Made by a program: the position numbers and the translations under genes. From positions 1 through 6,175 of the forward strand of contig CAYOUD010000153.1 of assembly GCA_964407055.1 (NCBI GenBank): a DNA stretch of 6,175 nt, written 5' to 3'. Positions 1 to 5,626 of the stretch are shown piece after piece. The stretch's first letter is position 1; each line of letters starts with the position of its first letter. The DNA is from JAQIBY01 sp964407055. Lineage in GTDB: Bacteria > Bacteroidota > Bacteroidia > Bacteroidales > ML635J-15. The notes beneath the pieces are model-generated. The model searched no databases. It saw nothing but the letters and a program-made list of their open reading frames with translations, and was not told the DNA's origin.

Positions 1-24
1 TCGTTCTTTTTTCCTTCGGCGTTT

Positions 25-46
25 GATATTCAAATATTCGATGTTC
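25..46. repeat. Short degenerate ATATTC-type repeat downstream of the glycosyltransferase gene
   Basis: Three imperfect copies of a heptamer lie side by side: gatattc at 25-31, aatattc at 33-39 and gatgttc at 40-46. They sit in the 162-nt tail downstream of the leftward operon. I see no open frame of note and no clear hairpin plus T-tract terminator in this tail. Similar ATATTC/ATGTTC runs seem familiar from intergenic DNA of Bacteroidota, but that is recollection, not a search result. No function is assigned. Confidence 0.35.
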
Positions 47-162
47 AAGAAAGCATCCTAATCTCCCTTCTCGCATTGCTCAGTTGCCTGTCGGCTCCTA
101 CGAGATAATAATATTATACGTTTTGGGTTAAACAAATGGGGGTAAGTACCTGATTGCAGGAT

Positions 163-1959
163 TTACTTGTTATCTGAATTTTGTGATTTTTTATACACTT
201 TGAAAAACGTAGTTTCAAACCATAAATCGCATTCACTTGTGATGTAGTGAAAATAGTAATACTTCCAATCTTTCAGTTCGGTAAATGCTTCATACATGGT
301 TTTTGTATTGATTTTCTGAATTGCGAAAACCACTCCTTCATCAATTTTATATTGAATGATTTTGTTAAATGGTTCATCCGGATTCAATGGTTTGGCCAAT
401 TTCTGTAACGGCATTTCTCCAGTTTGTGCCCAATCCAATGGAAGTGGATTTTTAATGCGATATATGGGATAAATAATGGCATTATCCGGAAGGAAAACAA
501 AACGCTCTTTTTTTGCCTGAAAAACATGAATTAGGGAATCAATTTCTTGAAGATATGAAAATGTATTTTCGTTCGTGCTGATATTTCCGTAGGCGGGGTT
601 AATGTCTGAAAGATTGTGTGTATGTTCTGATTTTCCCAAATCACGGTAGTTAACTTCAAATTGGCTTTTTACCGCAATAATCGTGATAATTAACGCCAGT
701 GCAGGCAATGCAATGCGTAACCAGTTTTGTTTTAGTAATAAAGCATCCTGATATTTCTTTAAATACAGCCAGATAATTGCAGTCGTTAAAATTCCAAATG
801 CAAAAACCGGGGTGTTACATCCGTAGCTTATTGCTGATACCCACCCAATAAAAAGGGCGGCCCAAGCAGGCATGCAATTTCTCAGTTTGTTTCCCTGTAT
901 TGAAACGTGCAGCAACAACATGTCAAACAAAATCCAAAACGCAAGAAAGGGGAGGAGGTAGTTTTCACCTTGATTTTTGGCAAAGTATGTTATCGCTCTG
1001 TAAAAGAAATACAATATCAGTCCTGTTTCCAGAATAAAAACCATCCGCATACTTGGTAATGAAGCGAAAATTGCCCTGACTTTATGCGATATGGTTTTCG
1101 CAATGCCACCAAACAATGAAATGGCAATAATTCCGAGATTTACCCAAAGGATTTCACTGGATTTAAAGCGCAACCAAAATGTGTTTATGGCTGTGTCATA
1201 AAAGCCTGTACGACCTGTCATTTGAGTTATGAAAGCCTTGCCAGCATCGTTTGTGGCAATCATTATCGCATAAGCGAAAAACGGAATCAGTCCAACTAAA
1301 AGCGCGATGATTGCATCTCTGTATTTTTTTGCATGGTAAATTCGCAAGGCTATCCAAATCAATGCAAGCACAAATACAAGCATAAATGTTTGTCTTGATA
1401 AAGCGGCCATGCTAAACGCAAAAATTCCGAATGAAAGTGCCGGCCATATGCGGCGAATATGAAATGCTCTTTCACTTAAATATAATCCCAGCGATGTCCA
1501 GAAAATTGCATCAATGCTTGTCCAGCTAAATAAGTTATAATTGTAAGCACCTAACATCCAGGCGATAAGTAGTATGCTTAGTTGGTAGGAGATGGGAAGA
1601 TTATGTTTAAAACTTGATTTGAGACGAAAAAACTGTATCCATGAAAATGCAATAATAAAGAATTGAAAAAGCACAAAATACCGGGCTGTAATTTCCAATG
1701 GGAAAGGGGACAGGAAATGTACGGAATGCAAAACGGCAGAGCCAACGGGACGAATCGAAATGAAATCAATATGTGGAATTTGTCCTTGAATAATCCGCCA
1801 TGACTGTGCAAGTACCACCCCGTCATCGGTTGGGTTTAGTCCTTCGCTTCCGGCATAATTCAAGGCAATTAATATTCCGGTTAGCACGATGAAAATCAGC
1901 CATGCCCAAGGACTAAATCGTTTATGAATTGCCGGTTTTTGTTGCTTATTTACTTTCAT
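163..1959 (-). CDS. Polytopic membrane protein, probable GT-C fold glycosyltransferase (ArnT/PMT-like)
   Basis: 598 residues with about 12 hydrophobic segments (roughly 17-36, 92-111, 123-142, 148-163, 171-207, 214-235, 271-289, 305-327, 333-351, 364-400, 412-430), then a soluble C-terminal part of about 165 residues. The first extracytoplasmic loop has an acidic pair, D45-D46-G47, followed by G59 and a P62-H-I-D65-F segment and P71. This is the usual arrangement in GT-C enzymes, where the loop acid is catalytic and the donor is a polyprenyl-phosphate sugar. An S-R-Q-T motif near 188-191 also recalls this superfamily. It probably acts in the inner membrane, adding a sugar on the periplasmic face. 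The ATG at 1957-1959 lies inside the 3' end of the upstream oxidoreductase gene (14-nt overlap), so translation is probably coupled. Substrate and acceptor are unknown. The fold is fairly likely; transferase activity is inferred from the loop motif only. A non-enzymatic membrane protein is the alternative. Confidence 0.75.
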   Translation of the reverse strand: MKVNKQQKPAIHKRFSPWAWLIFIVLTGILIALNYAGSEGLNPTDDGVVLAQSWRIIQGQIPHIDFISIRPVGSAVLHSVHFLSPFPLEITARYFVLFQFFIIAFSWIQFFRLKSSFKHNLPISYQLSILLIAWMLGAYNYNLFSWTSIDAIFWTSLGLYLSERAFHIRRIWPALSFGIFAFSMAALSRQTFMLVFVLALIWIALRIYHAKKYRDAIIALLVGLIPFFAYAIMIATNDAGKAFITQMTGRTGFYDTAINTFWLRFKSSEILWVNLGIIAISLFGGIAKTISHKVRAIFASLPSMRMVFILETGLILYFFYRAITYFAKNQGENYLLPFLAFWILFDMLLLHVSIQGNKLRNCMPAWAALFIGWVSAISYGCNTPVFAFGILTTAIIWLYLKKYQDALLLKQNWLRIALPALALIITIIAVKSQFEVNYRDLGKSEHTHNLSDINPAYGNISTNENTFSYLQEIDSLIHVFQAKKERFVFLPDNAIIYPIYRIKNPLPLDWAQTGEMPLQKLAKPLNPDEPFNKIIQYKIDEGVVFAIQKINTKTMYEAFTELKDWKYYYFHYITSECDLWFETTFFKVYKKSQNSDNK

Positions 1960-3454
1960 GGTATTCGGTTTCAGTATTGACCTCCCAAATGTTGGTTTTG
2001 TCAGTTCGGTTTTTCACAATGTTTTCAACGGCTGTCATGGCTGAAAGCATGCTATGATCCTGATTGTTATACTTGTGCATTCCATTGCGTCCGATTAAAA
2101 ACAAATTTGGAAATTTATCGGTGTATTCCCTGACTACATGAATTTGATTGTAACTTCCAAAATATGCCGGATAAGCTTTCGGAACGCGATGCATCACCGC
2201 ATCCTTCACATCTAATTTATCAATGATTTTTATTTTCTCTAATTCCGATTTTGCAATTTCAATAATGGCATCATCGGATTGATTCCAGAAATTATCGCCT
2301 TCATAACAGAAATATTCGAGCCCCAGCCAGTATTTTGTTTTGTCTTTCACTAAATACGGTGACCAGTTATTGAAAATCTGTAATCTTCCCAACATCACAT
2401 CGTTTTCCTGAATGTAAATCCAGTTGTCTTTAATGCGGCTATCGTTTTTGTCAATCAGTAATTTATCCACAAGCAATCCAACCGTAATAAAATCGCGATA
2501 TATCAAATTTTCGGCGACATGTTTCACTGATTGTTCCGCCTTCATTCCCCGAATTAAATCGACAATGGGCATGCTTGAAAAAACATAATCTGCTTTCATC
2601 TCAATTGACTCGCCGGTTTCGCTATTTTTTACGATAACACCACTAATAAAGTTGTCTTTGTGCAAAATTTCTGTCACTTTGTGTTGCATAAAAACGTTAC
2701 CACCCTTTTGTAGGATTTCATCGGTAACCACTTCCCACATTTGACCGGGTCCAAGTTTAGGATATAGAAAACGTCGAATTAAACTGGTTTCTGTGGCTTT
2801 TTGATGAATGTCTTTTTTGCTTTTAAGACTTTGGGATATAGCATCTTTAAGGGCTTTGCTGACAGATAGTCCTTTGATGCGCTGTCCGCCCCATTCCGGG
2901 GAAATTTCCGTACAGGGAACACCCCACACTTTTTCGGTATAATCCTTAAAGAAGGTTAGATATAGTTTTTTCCCGAAACGATTAATGAAAAAGTCTTCCA
3001 AATTATTTTCTTGTTTAATCGGGAAAAGCCGGGTTTTAAAATAAGATAAACCTAAAGCAGCACTTCGGTAAAAGCCGAGTGCGCGAATTGTACTCCAAGT
3101 CAGGCTAATCGGGTAATTAAAAAACTTTCTGCGATGATATATTCGGGACAATCGATTTCGCAACAACATCACTTTGTTATGGGTTTCCGGATTGCGGATT
3201 TCTTCTCCCTCATCCGAAAACTGGGGCGGCATTTTGTCTAACCACCATTGCATTACTTTGTCAGATTTTGAAAAAAACCGATGCCCGCCAAAATCCATCC
3301 GGTTTCCGTTGTGTTGAACCGTTTTAGAAATTCCGCCAACATATTTATCTGCCTCAATCACAATGGGTTTGATTCTTGTGTGTGCTAGAAGCTGCTCTGC
3401 TGCAGTAAGTCCTGCAGGGCCGGCTCCAATAATAATGGCAGTTTTCTCTTTCAT
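1946..3454 (-). CDS. FAD-dependent oxidoreductase, UDP-galactopyranose mutase/amine oxidase-like
   Basis: 502 residues, soluble. The N-terminus carries the dinucleotide-binding fold: a hydrophobic strand followed by G10-A-G12-P-A-G15, with an acidic residue (E34) ending the second strand. Next come G40-G41 and the block D54-F-G-G-H58-R59-F-F, typical of NAD(P)/FAD-dependent oxidoreductases of the COG1232/UDP-galactopyranose mutase type. Near the C-terminus, from about G455, is the second FAD-contact block, beginning L-I-G-R-N-G and continuing H-K-Y-N-N-Q-D-H. It resembles the GR...Y.Y.DMD region of UDP-galactopyranose mutase but is not identical. Bacterial mutases are usually shorter (about 370-400 residues), so this is a related family and the mutase reaction should not be assumed. 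It is first in a leftward operon and overlaps the glycosyltransferase-like gene by 14 nt, which suggests a role in sugar or polyprenyl-sugar modification for the envelope. The ATG at 3452-3454 is chosen because the FAD motif begins a few residues later, as is normal. Confidence 0.88.
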   Translation of the reverse strand: MKEKTAIIIGAGPAGLTAAEQLLAHTRIKPIVIEADKYVGGISKTVQHNGNRMDFGGHRFFSKSDKVMQWWLDKMPPQFSDEGEEIRNPETHNKVMLLRNRLSRIYHRRKFFNYPISLTWSTIRALGFYRSAALGLSYFKTRLFPIKQENNLEDFFINRFGKKLYLTFFKDYTEKVWGVPCTEISPEWGGQRIKGLSVSKALKDAISQSLKSKKDIHQKATETSLIRRFLYPKLGPGQMWEVVTDEILQKGGNVFMQHKVTEILHKDNFISGVIVKNSETGESIEMKADYVFSSMPIVDLIRGMKAEQSVKHVAENLIYRDFITVGLLVDKLLIDKNDSRIKDNWIYIQENDVMLGRLQIFNNWSPYLVKDKTKYWLGLEYFCYEGDNFWNQSDDAIIEIAKSELEKIKIIDKLDVKDAVMHRVPKAYPAYFGSYNQIHVVREYTDKFPNLFLIGRNGMHKYNNQDHSMLSAMTAVENIVKNRTDKTNIWEVNTETEYHESK

Positions 3455-3458
3455 TTTA

Positions 3459-3466
3459 CAAATTTA
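3459..3466 (-). promoter_or_regulatory. TAnnTTTG -7 element for the oxidoreductase/glycosyltransferase operon
   Basis: Read on the minus strand, the octamer is TAAATTTG, an exact match to the Bacteroidota -7 consensus TAnnTTTG. Only 4 nt separate it from the ATG at 3454, so a transcript starting at the usual distance would have almost no 5' leader. No convincing TTG -33 element is visible upstream. The call rests on the octamer and its place in the divergent spacer; AT-rich DNA makes a chance match possible. Confidence 0.45.
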
Positions 3467-3478
3467 AAAAACTCTGGA

Positions 3479-3486
3479 TAATTTTG
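3479..3486 (+). promoter_or_regulatory. TAnnTTTG -7 element for mqnE
   Basis: The octamer TAATTTTG matches the Bacteroidota -7 consensus exactly and lies 30 nt before the mqnE ATG at 3517, leaving a leader of about 25 nt. No clear -33 TTG is seen. If it is real, the upstream TTG at 3484-3486, which would extend MqnE by 11 residues, lies inside the promoter and cannot be the start codon. It is 12 nt from the oppositely oriented element of the neighbouring operon. Confidence 0.45.
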
Positions 3487-3516
3487 TACTTTTATCCCGA
3501 GATAAAGCATATTATC

Positions 3517-4599
3517 ATGCAGAAACTATCCGCGAAAGCGCGTAAATTAAAGGAGGATATTTTTTCCGGAAAGCGGATATCGCCGGAGTCAGCGGGTTTG
3601 CTATTTGATTTTCCCTTGTCAGAACTGGCATTGATGGCTGATTTTCGAAAGCGACAGGTGTCGGGGAACCTTATATATTACAACCGAAATATTCATATTG
3701 AACCCACAAATTTATGTGTTAATCATTGTTTGTTTTGTTCTTACCGTGCGCGGAAAGGCGATGCGCATGCCTGGGAATATTCGCATGCTGAGATGGAAAA
3801 CATGGCACAAAAAGCCATAAAAAAGGGAGTGACGGAAATTCATGTCGTTGGCGGTGTTCATCCCGATTGGGATATTAATTATTATGCCGAAATTCTGAGA
3901 CGCATACGAAAATTTTCAAAAACAGTGCATGTCAAAGCCTTTACTGCCGAGGAAATTGTGCAAATGACCAAAAATGTTGGAATTTCTGTTGAACACGGAC
4001 TGAAACAATTGATAGATGCTGGATTAAACTCCATTCCAGGCGGTGGCGCGGAAATTTTTGCCTCGAAAATTCGAAAGAAAATCTGTCCGGATAAAATTGA
4101 TGCAGAGACTTGGCTTTCGGTACATGAAGCGGTTCATAATGCTGGATTAAGCTCAAATTGCACCATGCTTTACGGACATATGGAAAGCGTTGAAGACAGA
4201 GTTTTTCATATGCTGGCATTACGCGATTTGCAAGATAAAACCAGTGGGTTTAATGCGTTTATTCCGCTGAAGTTTTTGGCTGCAAATAACTCCATGTCCT
4301 ATCTTGGTGAAACTTCGGTTATTGATGATATGCGTACCTATGCGGTAAGCCGGATTTTTCTGGATAATATTCCCCATCTGAAAGCGTACTGGCCGATGAT
4401 AGGGAAGGATAATGCCAGTGTAAGTTTGGGTTTTGGTGTGGATGATATGGATGGAACCATTGATGATACCACGAAAATATATTCGCTTGCCGGTTCTGAT
4501 GAGCAAAAACCCAATATGCGGGTTGAGGAAATTCGGAAAATTGCCGATATTGCCGGATTTCAGGCTGTGGAACGGGATTCTTTGTATCGTGAGATTTGA
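3517..4599 (+). CDS. mqnE: Aminodeoxyfutalosine synthase MqnE (radical SAM)
   Basis: 360 residues from the chosen ATG. MqnE joins 3-[(1-carboxyvinyl)oxy]benzoate to the adenosyl part of S-adenosylmethionine to give aminodeoxyfutalosine, an early step of the futalosine pathway to menaquinone; it is cytoplasmic. The radical SAM [4Fe-4S] motif is plain: C67-V-N-H-C71-L-F-C74, preceded by H-I-E-P-T-N, the form shared by MqnE, MqnC and CofH-type enzymes. Family blocks follow: V-V-G-G-V-H-P around 110-116, H-V-K-A-F-T-A-E-E-I around 138-147 and P-G-G-G-A-E-I around 174-180. The C-terminus, ending R-D-S-L-Y-R-E-I, is complete and its length is normal. An in-frame TTG 33 nt upstream is rejected as the start: the added residues do not look like the family and the TTG overlaps a promoter octamer. 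No other menaquinone gene is in the window, so the gene appears to stand alone, divergent from the glycosyltransferase operon. It stops at TGA. Confidence 0.94.
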   Translation: MQKLSAKARKLKEDIFSGKRISPESAGLLFDFPLSELALMADFRKRQVSGNLIYYNRNIHIEPTNLCVNHCLFCSYRARKGDAHAWEYSHAEMENMAQKAIKKGVTEIHVVGGVHPDWDINYYAEILRRIRKFSKTVHVKAFTAEEIVQMTKNVGISVEHGLKQLIDAGLNSIPGGGAEIFASKIRKKICPDKIDAETWLSVHEAVHNAGLSSNCTMLYGHMESVEDRVFHMLALRDLQDKTSGFNAFIPLKFLAANNSMSYLGETSVIDDMRTYAVSRIFLDNIPHLKAYWPMIGKDNASVSLGFGVDDMDGTIDDTTKIYSLAGSDEQKPNMRVEEIRKIADIAGFQAVERDSLYREI

Positions 4600-4796
4600 T
4601 TTTTGTGTGATTTGGATAGTTTAATTTTGAAACTGGTTCGAATAATTTTTTCGATAATAAAATTTAGAAAAAGGGAAACGATATATTTTATGGTATTTTA
4701 TTGTACTGCAAAGCACCGCAAAAAAGCAAAGGGGCGCTATGTTAAAAAAAAGAAATTCCACAGATGATTTGTCAAACTCATTTCTCATTCGTAAAC

Positions 4797-4833
4797 GCCT
4801 GCCAAGTTAATTTTAATAAACCGGCGGGCAGGC
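4797..4833. repeat. GC-rich inverted repeat (7-bp arms)
   Basis: GCCTGCC at 4797-4803 pairs perfectly with GGCAGGC at 4827-4833 across a 23-nt mostly AT-rich loop. It is about 200 nt past the mqnE stop and is not followed by a T-run, so it is not a typical intrinsic terminator. GGCAGGC/GCCTGCC palindromes are, from memory, common in dispersed intergenic repeats of Bacteroidota; copy number in this genome is unknown. Confidence 0.5.
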
Positions 4834-4956
4834 ATTCTAAGCTCATGTTTTGCGCGTCAAATTCCTTGACTCAAAGCCTCGACTTTCCTACGCAAATCCT
4901 TCGCTTAGCAAGACCTTGAGAAGAAATTTGTCGCCCGTTCTCGCTTTCTTTACAAC

Positions 4957-4974
4957 CGACCCCGTAGGTGGTCG
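4957..4974. repeat. CGACC...GGTCG hairpin inside the inverted-repeat element
   Basis: CGACC (4957-4961) pairs with GGTCG (4970-4974). CC (4962-4963) can pair with GG (4967-4968) around GTA, leaving one bulged T at 4969. The core reads CCGTAGG and is followed by a gcatattgg stretch. This resembles dispersed intergenic palindromes I associate with Bacteroidota genomes (recollection only). Confidence 0.5.
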
Positions 4975-5001
4975 CATATTGGTAAACCGGGATGGAATGC
5001 A

Positions 5002-5015
5002 GATGCCTTAGCATC
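5002..5015. repeat. Small GATGC/GCATC hairpin
   Basis: GATGC at 5002-5006 pairs with GCATC at 5011-5015 around a CTTA tetraloop. It is short and would carry little weight alone, but it lies between two better hairpins inside the inverted-repeat element. Confidence 0.35.
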
Positions 5016-5062
5016 AAATGAAATCCTGGTGAACAAATACAGAATCAGAAACCTTTTGGCGG

Positions 5063-5091
5063 GATATTTGATGCGATAGCACTCAAATATC
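5063..5091. repeat. Strong 12-bp hairpin with GATA tetraloop
   Basis: GATATTTGA (5063-5071) pairs perfectly with TCAAATATC (5083-5091). Inside it TGC (5072-5074) pairs with GCA (5079-5081) around GATA, leaving a single bulged C at 5082. This is the most compact hairpin in the spacer. No T-run follows on the plus strand and no suitable tract is seen on the minus strand, so an intrinsic terminator is unlikely. It lies within the inverted-repeat element. Confidence 0.6.
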
Positions 5092-5221
5092 ATGACAAAA
5101 GAACAATTCGAATTAGCAAGCTCCTCAGGCCTGTACTAAGCAACTGCATGTGAGTGAGAAAGTCGAGGCTTCGAGTTAAGAAGCTATTTTATTGAGCGTC
5201 AAGCTTATATCTCATTCGAGC

Positions 5222-5626
5222 TTACGTGCAAGTTGTTTCATTAATTATTTTTTCAATGCGATCTATCAATTCTTCTGATAATGGAATCATGCGCATCACA
5301 GTTTCTTCATCATAATCAAAAAAATCATTATAGTCACCCTTGGTTCTCTTTTCAAATAAATCGGAGAAGTGCTTGCCCAAATTCCTGTCTATTTTTCCAG
5401 TTTTTATAAAAAGCTGTCCAAATTTTTGTCGCAAACCTGCATGGCTTAATGTTTCAATGTCATGACTGTATAATAAAGCACCAATGGCATAAAAGCAAGC
5501 GTAATAAAGTCTGTTAATTGATGAATTTCAAAATTTATTTTCAGCTAACAAATCAACTTCTAAGAGTGTCTCTTTTGCTTTTTTAAGTCTATATTTTACA
5601 TAATCATCTTTATGGTAGGCTGTCAT
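5222..5626 (-). pseudogene. HEPN-domain protein (COG1895-like toxin partner), interrupted by an in-frame TGA
   Basis: From the ATG at 5624-5626 the frame gives 32 residues, a TGA at 5528-5530 (codon 33), then 101 more residues in the same frame to TAA at 5222-5224, about 134 codons in all. That is the normal length of a HEPN protein. Sequence on both sides fits the family: A-E-N-K-F before the stop, and N-S-S-I-N-R-L-Y-Y-A-C-F-Y-A after it, then L-F-E-K-R-T-K-G-D-Y-N-D. The stop falls where relatives have tryptophan (F-W-N), so TGG to TGA by one base explains it. The start overlaps the nucleotidyltransferase stop (ATGA), showing an original two-gene operon. HEPN partners of minimal nucleotidyltransferases are often RNase toxins with an R-x4-6-H motif; none is evident here, R-T-K-G-D-Y being at the likely place. 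Truncation should abolish function unless there is readthrough or a sequencing error. A TTG-initiated product from 5434 (70 residues) is conceivable but unlikely. Confidence 0.88.

Larger units (their letters stand above)
4863..5182. repeat. Inverted-repeat-bounded element enclosing several hairpins
   Basis: The left arm at 4863-4887 and the right arm at 5158-5182 are reverse complements. There are 14 consecutive matches (4874-4887 with 5158-5171), one mismatch, four matches, one G-T position and three further matches, with a possible 1-nt bulge at the outer end. The ~270 nt between them contain hairpins at 4957-4974, 5002-5015 and 5063-5091. No coding sequence is visible inside. It could be a small non-autonomous mobile element with terminal inverted repeats, a structured RNA closed by a long stem, or a decayed larger insertion; the sequence alone does not decide. 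It begins about 40 nt beyond the HEPN stop codon. Confidence 0.6.
4600..5221. other. Gene-free, palindrome-rich spacer between convergent mqnE and HEPN genes
   Basis: No open frame here has a plausible start and protein-like sequence; the longest noticed (4909-5076, plus) lacks an ATG start and runs through hairpins. The first part (4600-4790) is AT-rich with three GCAAA units at 4708, 4718 and 4726. The second part (4797-5218) carries the GC-richer hairpins and the long inverted repeat listed separately. A 9-nt direct repeat, tctcattcg, occurs at 4783-4791 and 5210-5218 and brackets the palindromic part. I see no clear intrinsic terminator (GC stem plus T-run) for either converging gene. Confidence 0.7.

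Noticed and set aside
109..160. Terminator for the leftward operon (palindromes ataatattat and cctgattgcagg)
   Set aside because: The stems are only 4-5 bp, one is purely AT, and neither has the GC stem plus T-run of an intrinsic terminator.
1578..1826. 82-residue minus-strand frame within the membrane protein gene
   Set aside because: Out-of-frame shadow of the glycosyltransferase-like gene, with no recognisable features.
3484..3516. MqnE start at the TTG 33 nt upstream
   Set aside because: The extra 11 residues do not resemble the family N-terminus, and the TTG is the last three bases of a TAnnTTTG promoter octamer.
3941..4624. Open frames on both strands inside and across the 3' end of mqnE
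   Set aside because: They overlap a well-supported radical SAM gene in other frames and look like shadows.
4909..5076. Plus-strand open frame of about 56 codons in the spacer
   Set aside because: It has no ATG start and crosses two hairpins completely and most of a third, so it looks like chance translation of repeat DNA.
4860..5220. tRNA or retron msr/msd
   Set aside because: No cloverleaf with a T-loop GTTCRA pattern was found and no reverse transcriptase gene is in the window; a long closing stem alone is not enough for a retron.
5222..5434. 70-residue stand-alone gene starting at a TTG
   Set aside because: It is the C-terminal part of the interrupted HEPN frame; family-like sequence continues upstream of the TTG to the ATG at 5626.
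5528..5530. UGA read as tryptophan (alternative genetic code) to explain the HEPN interruption
   Set aside because: mqnE and the MNT gene both end properly at TGA at family-typical lengths, and the genes here encode Trp with TGG, so the standard code is in force.
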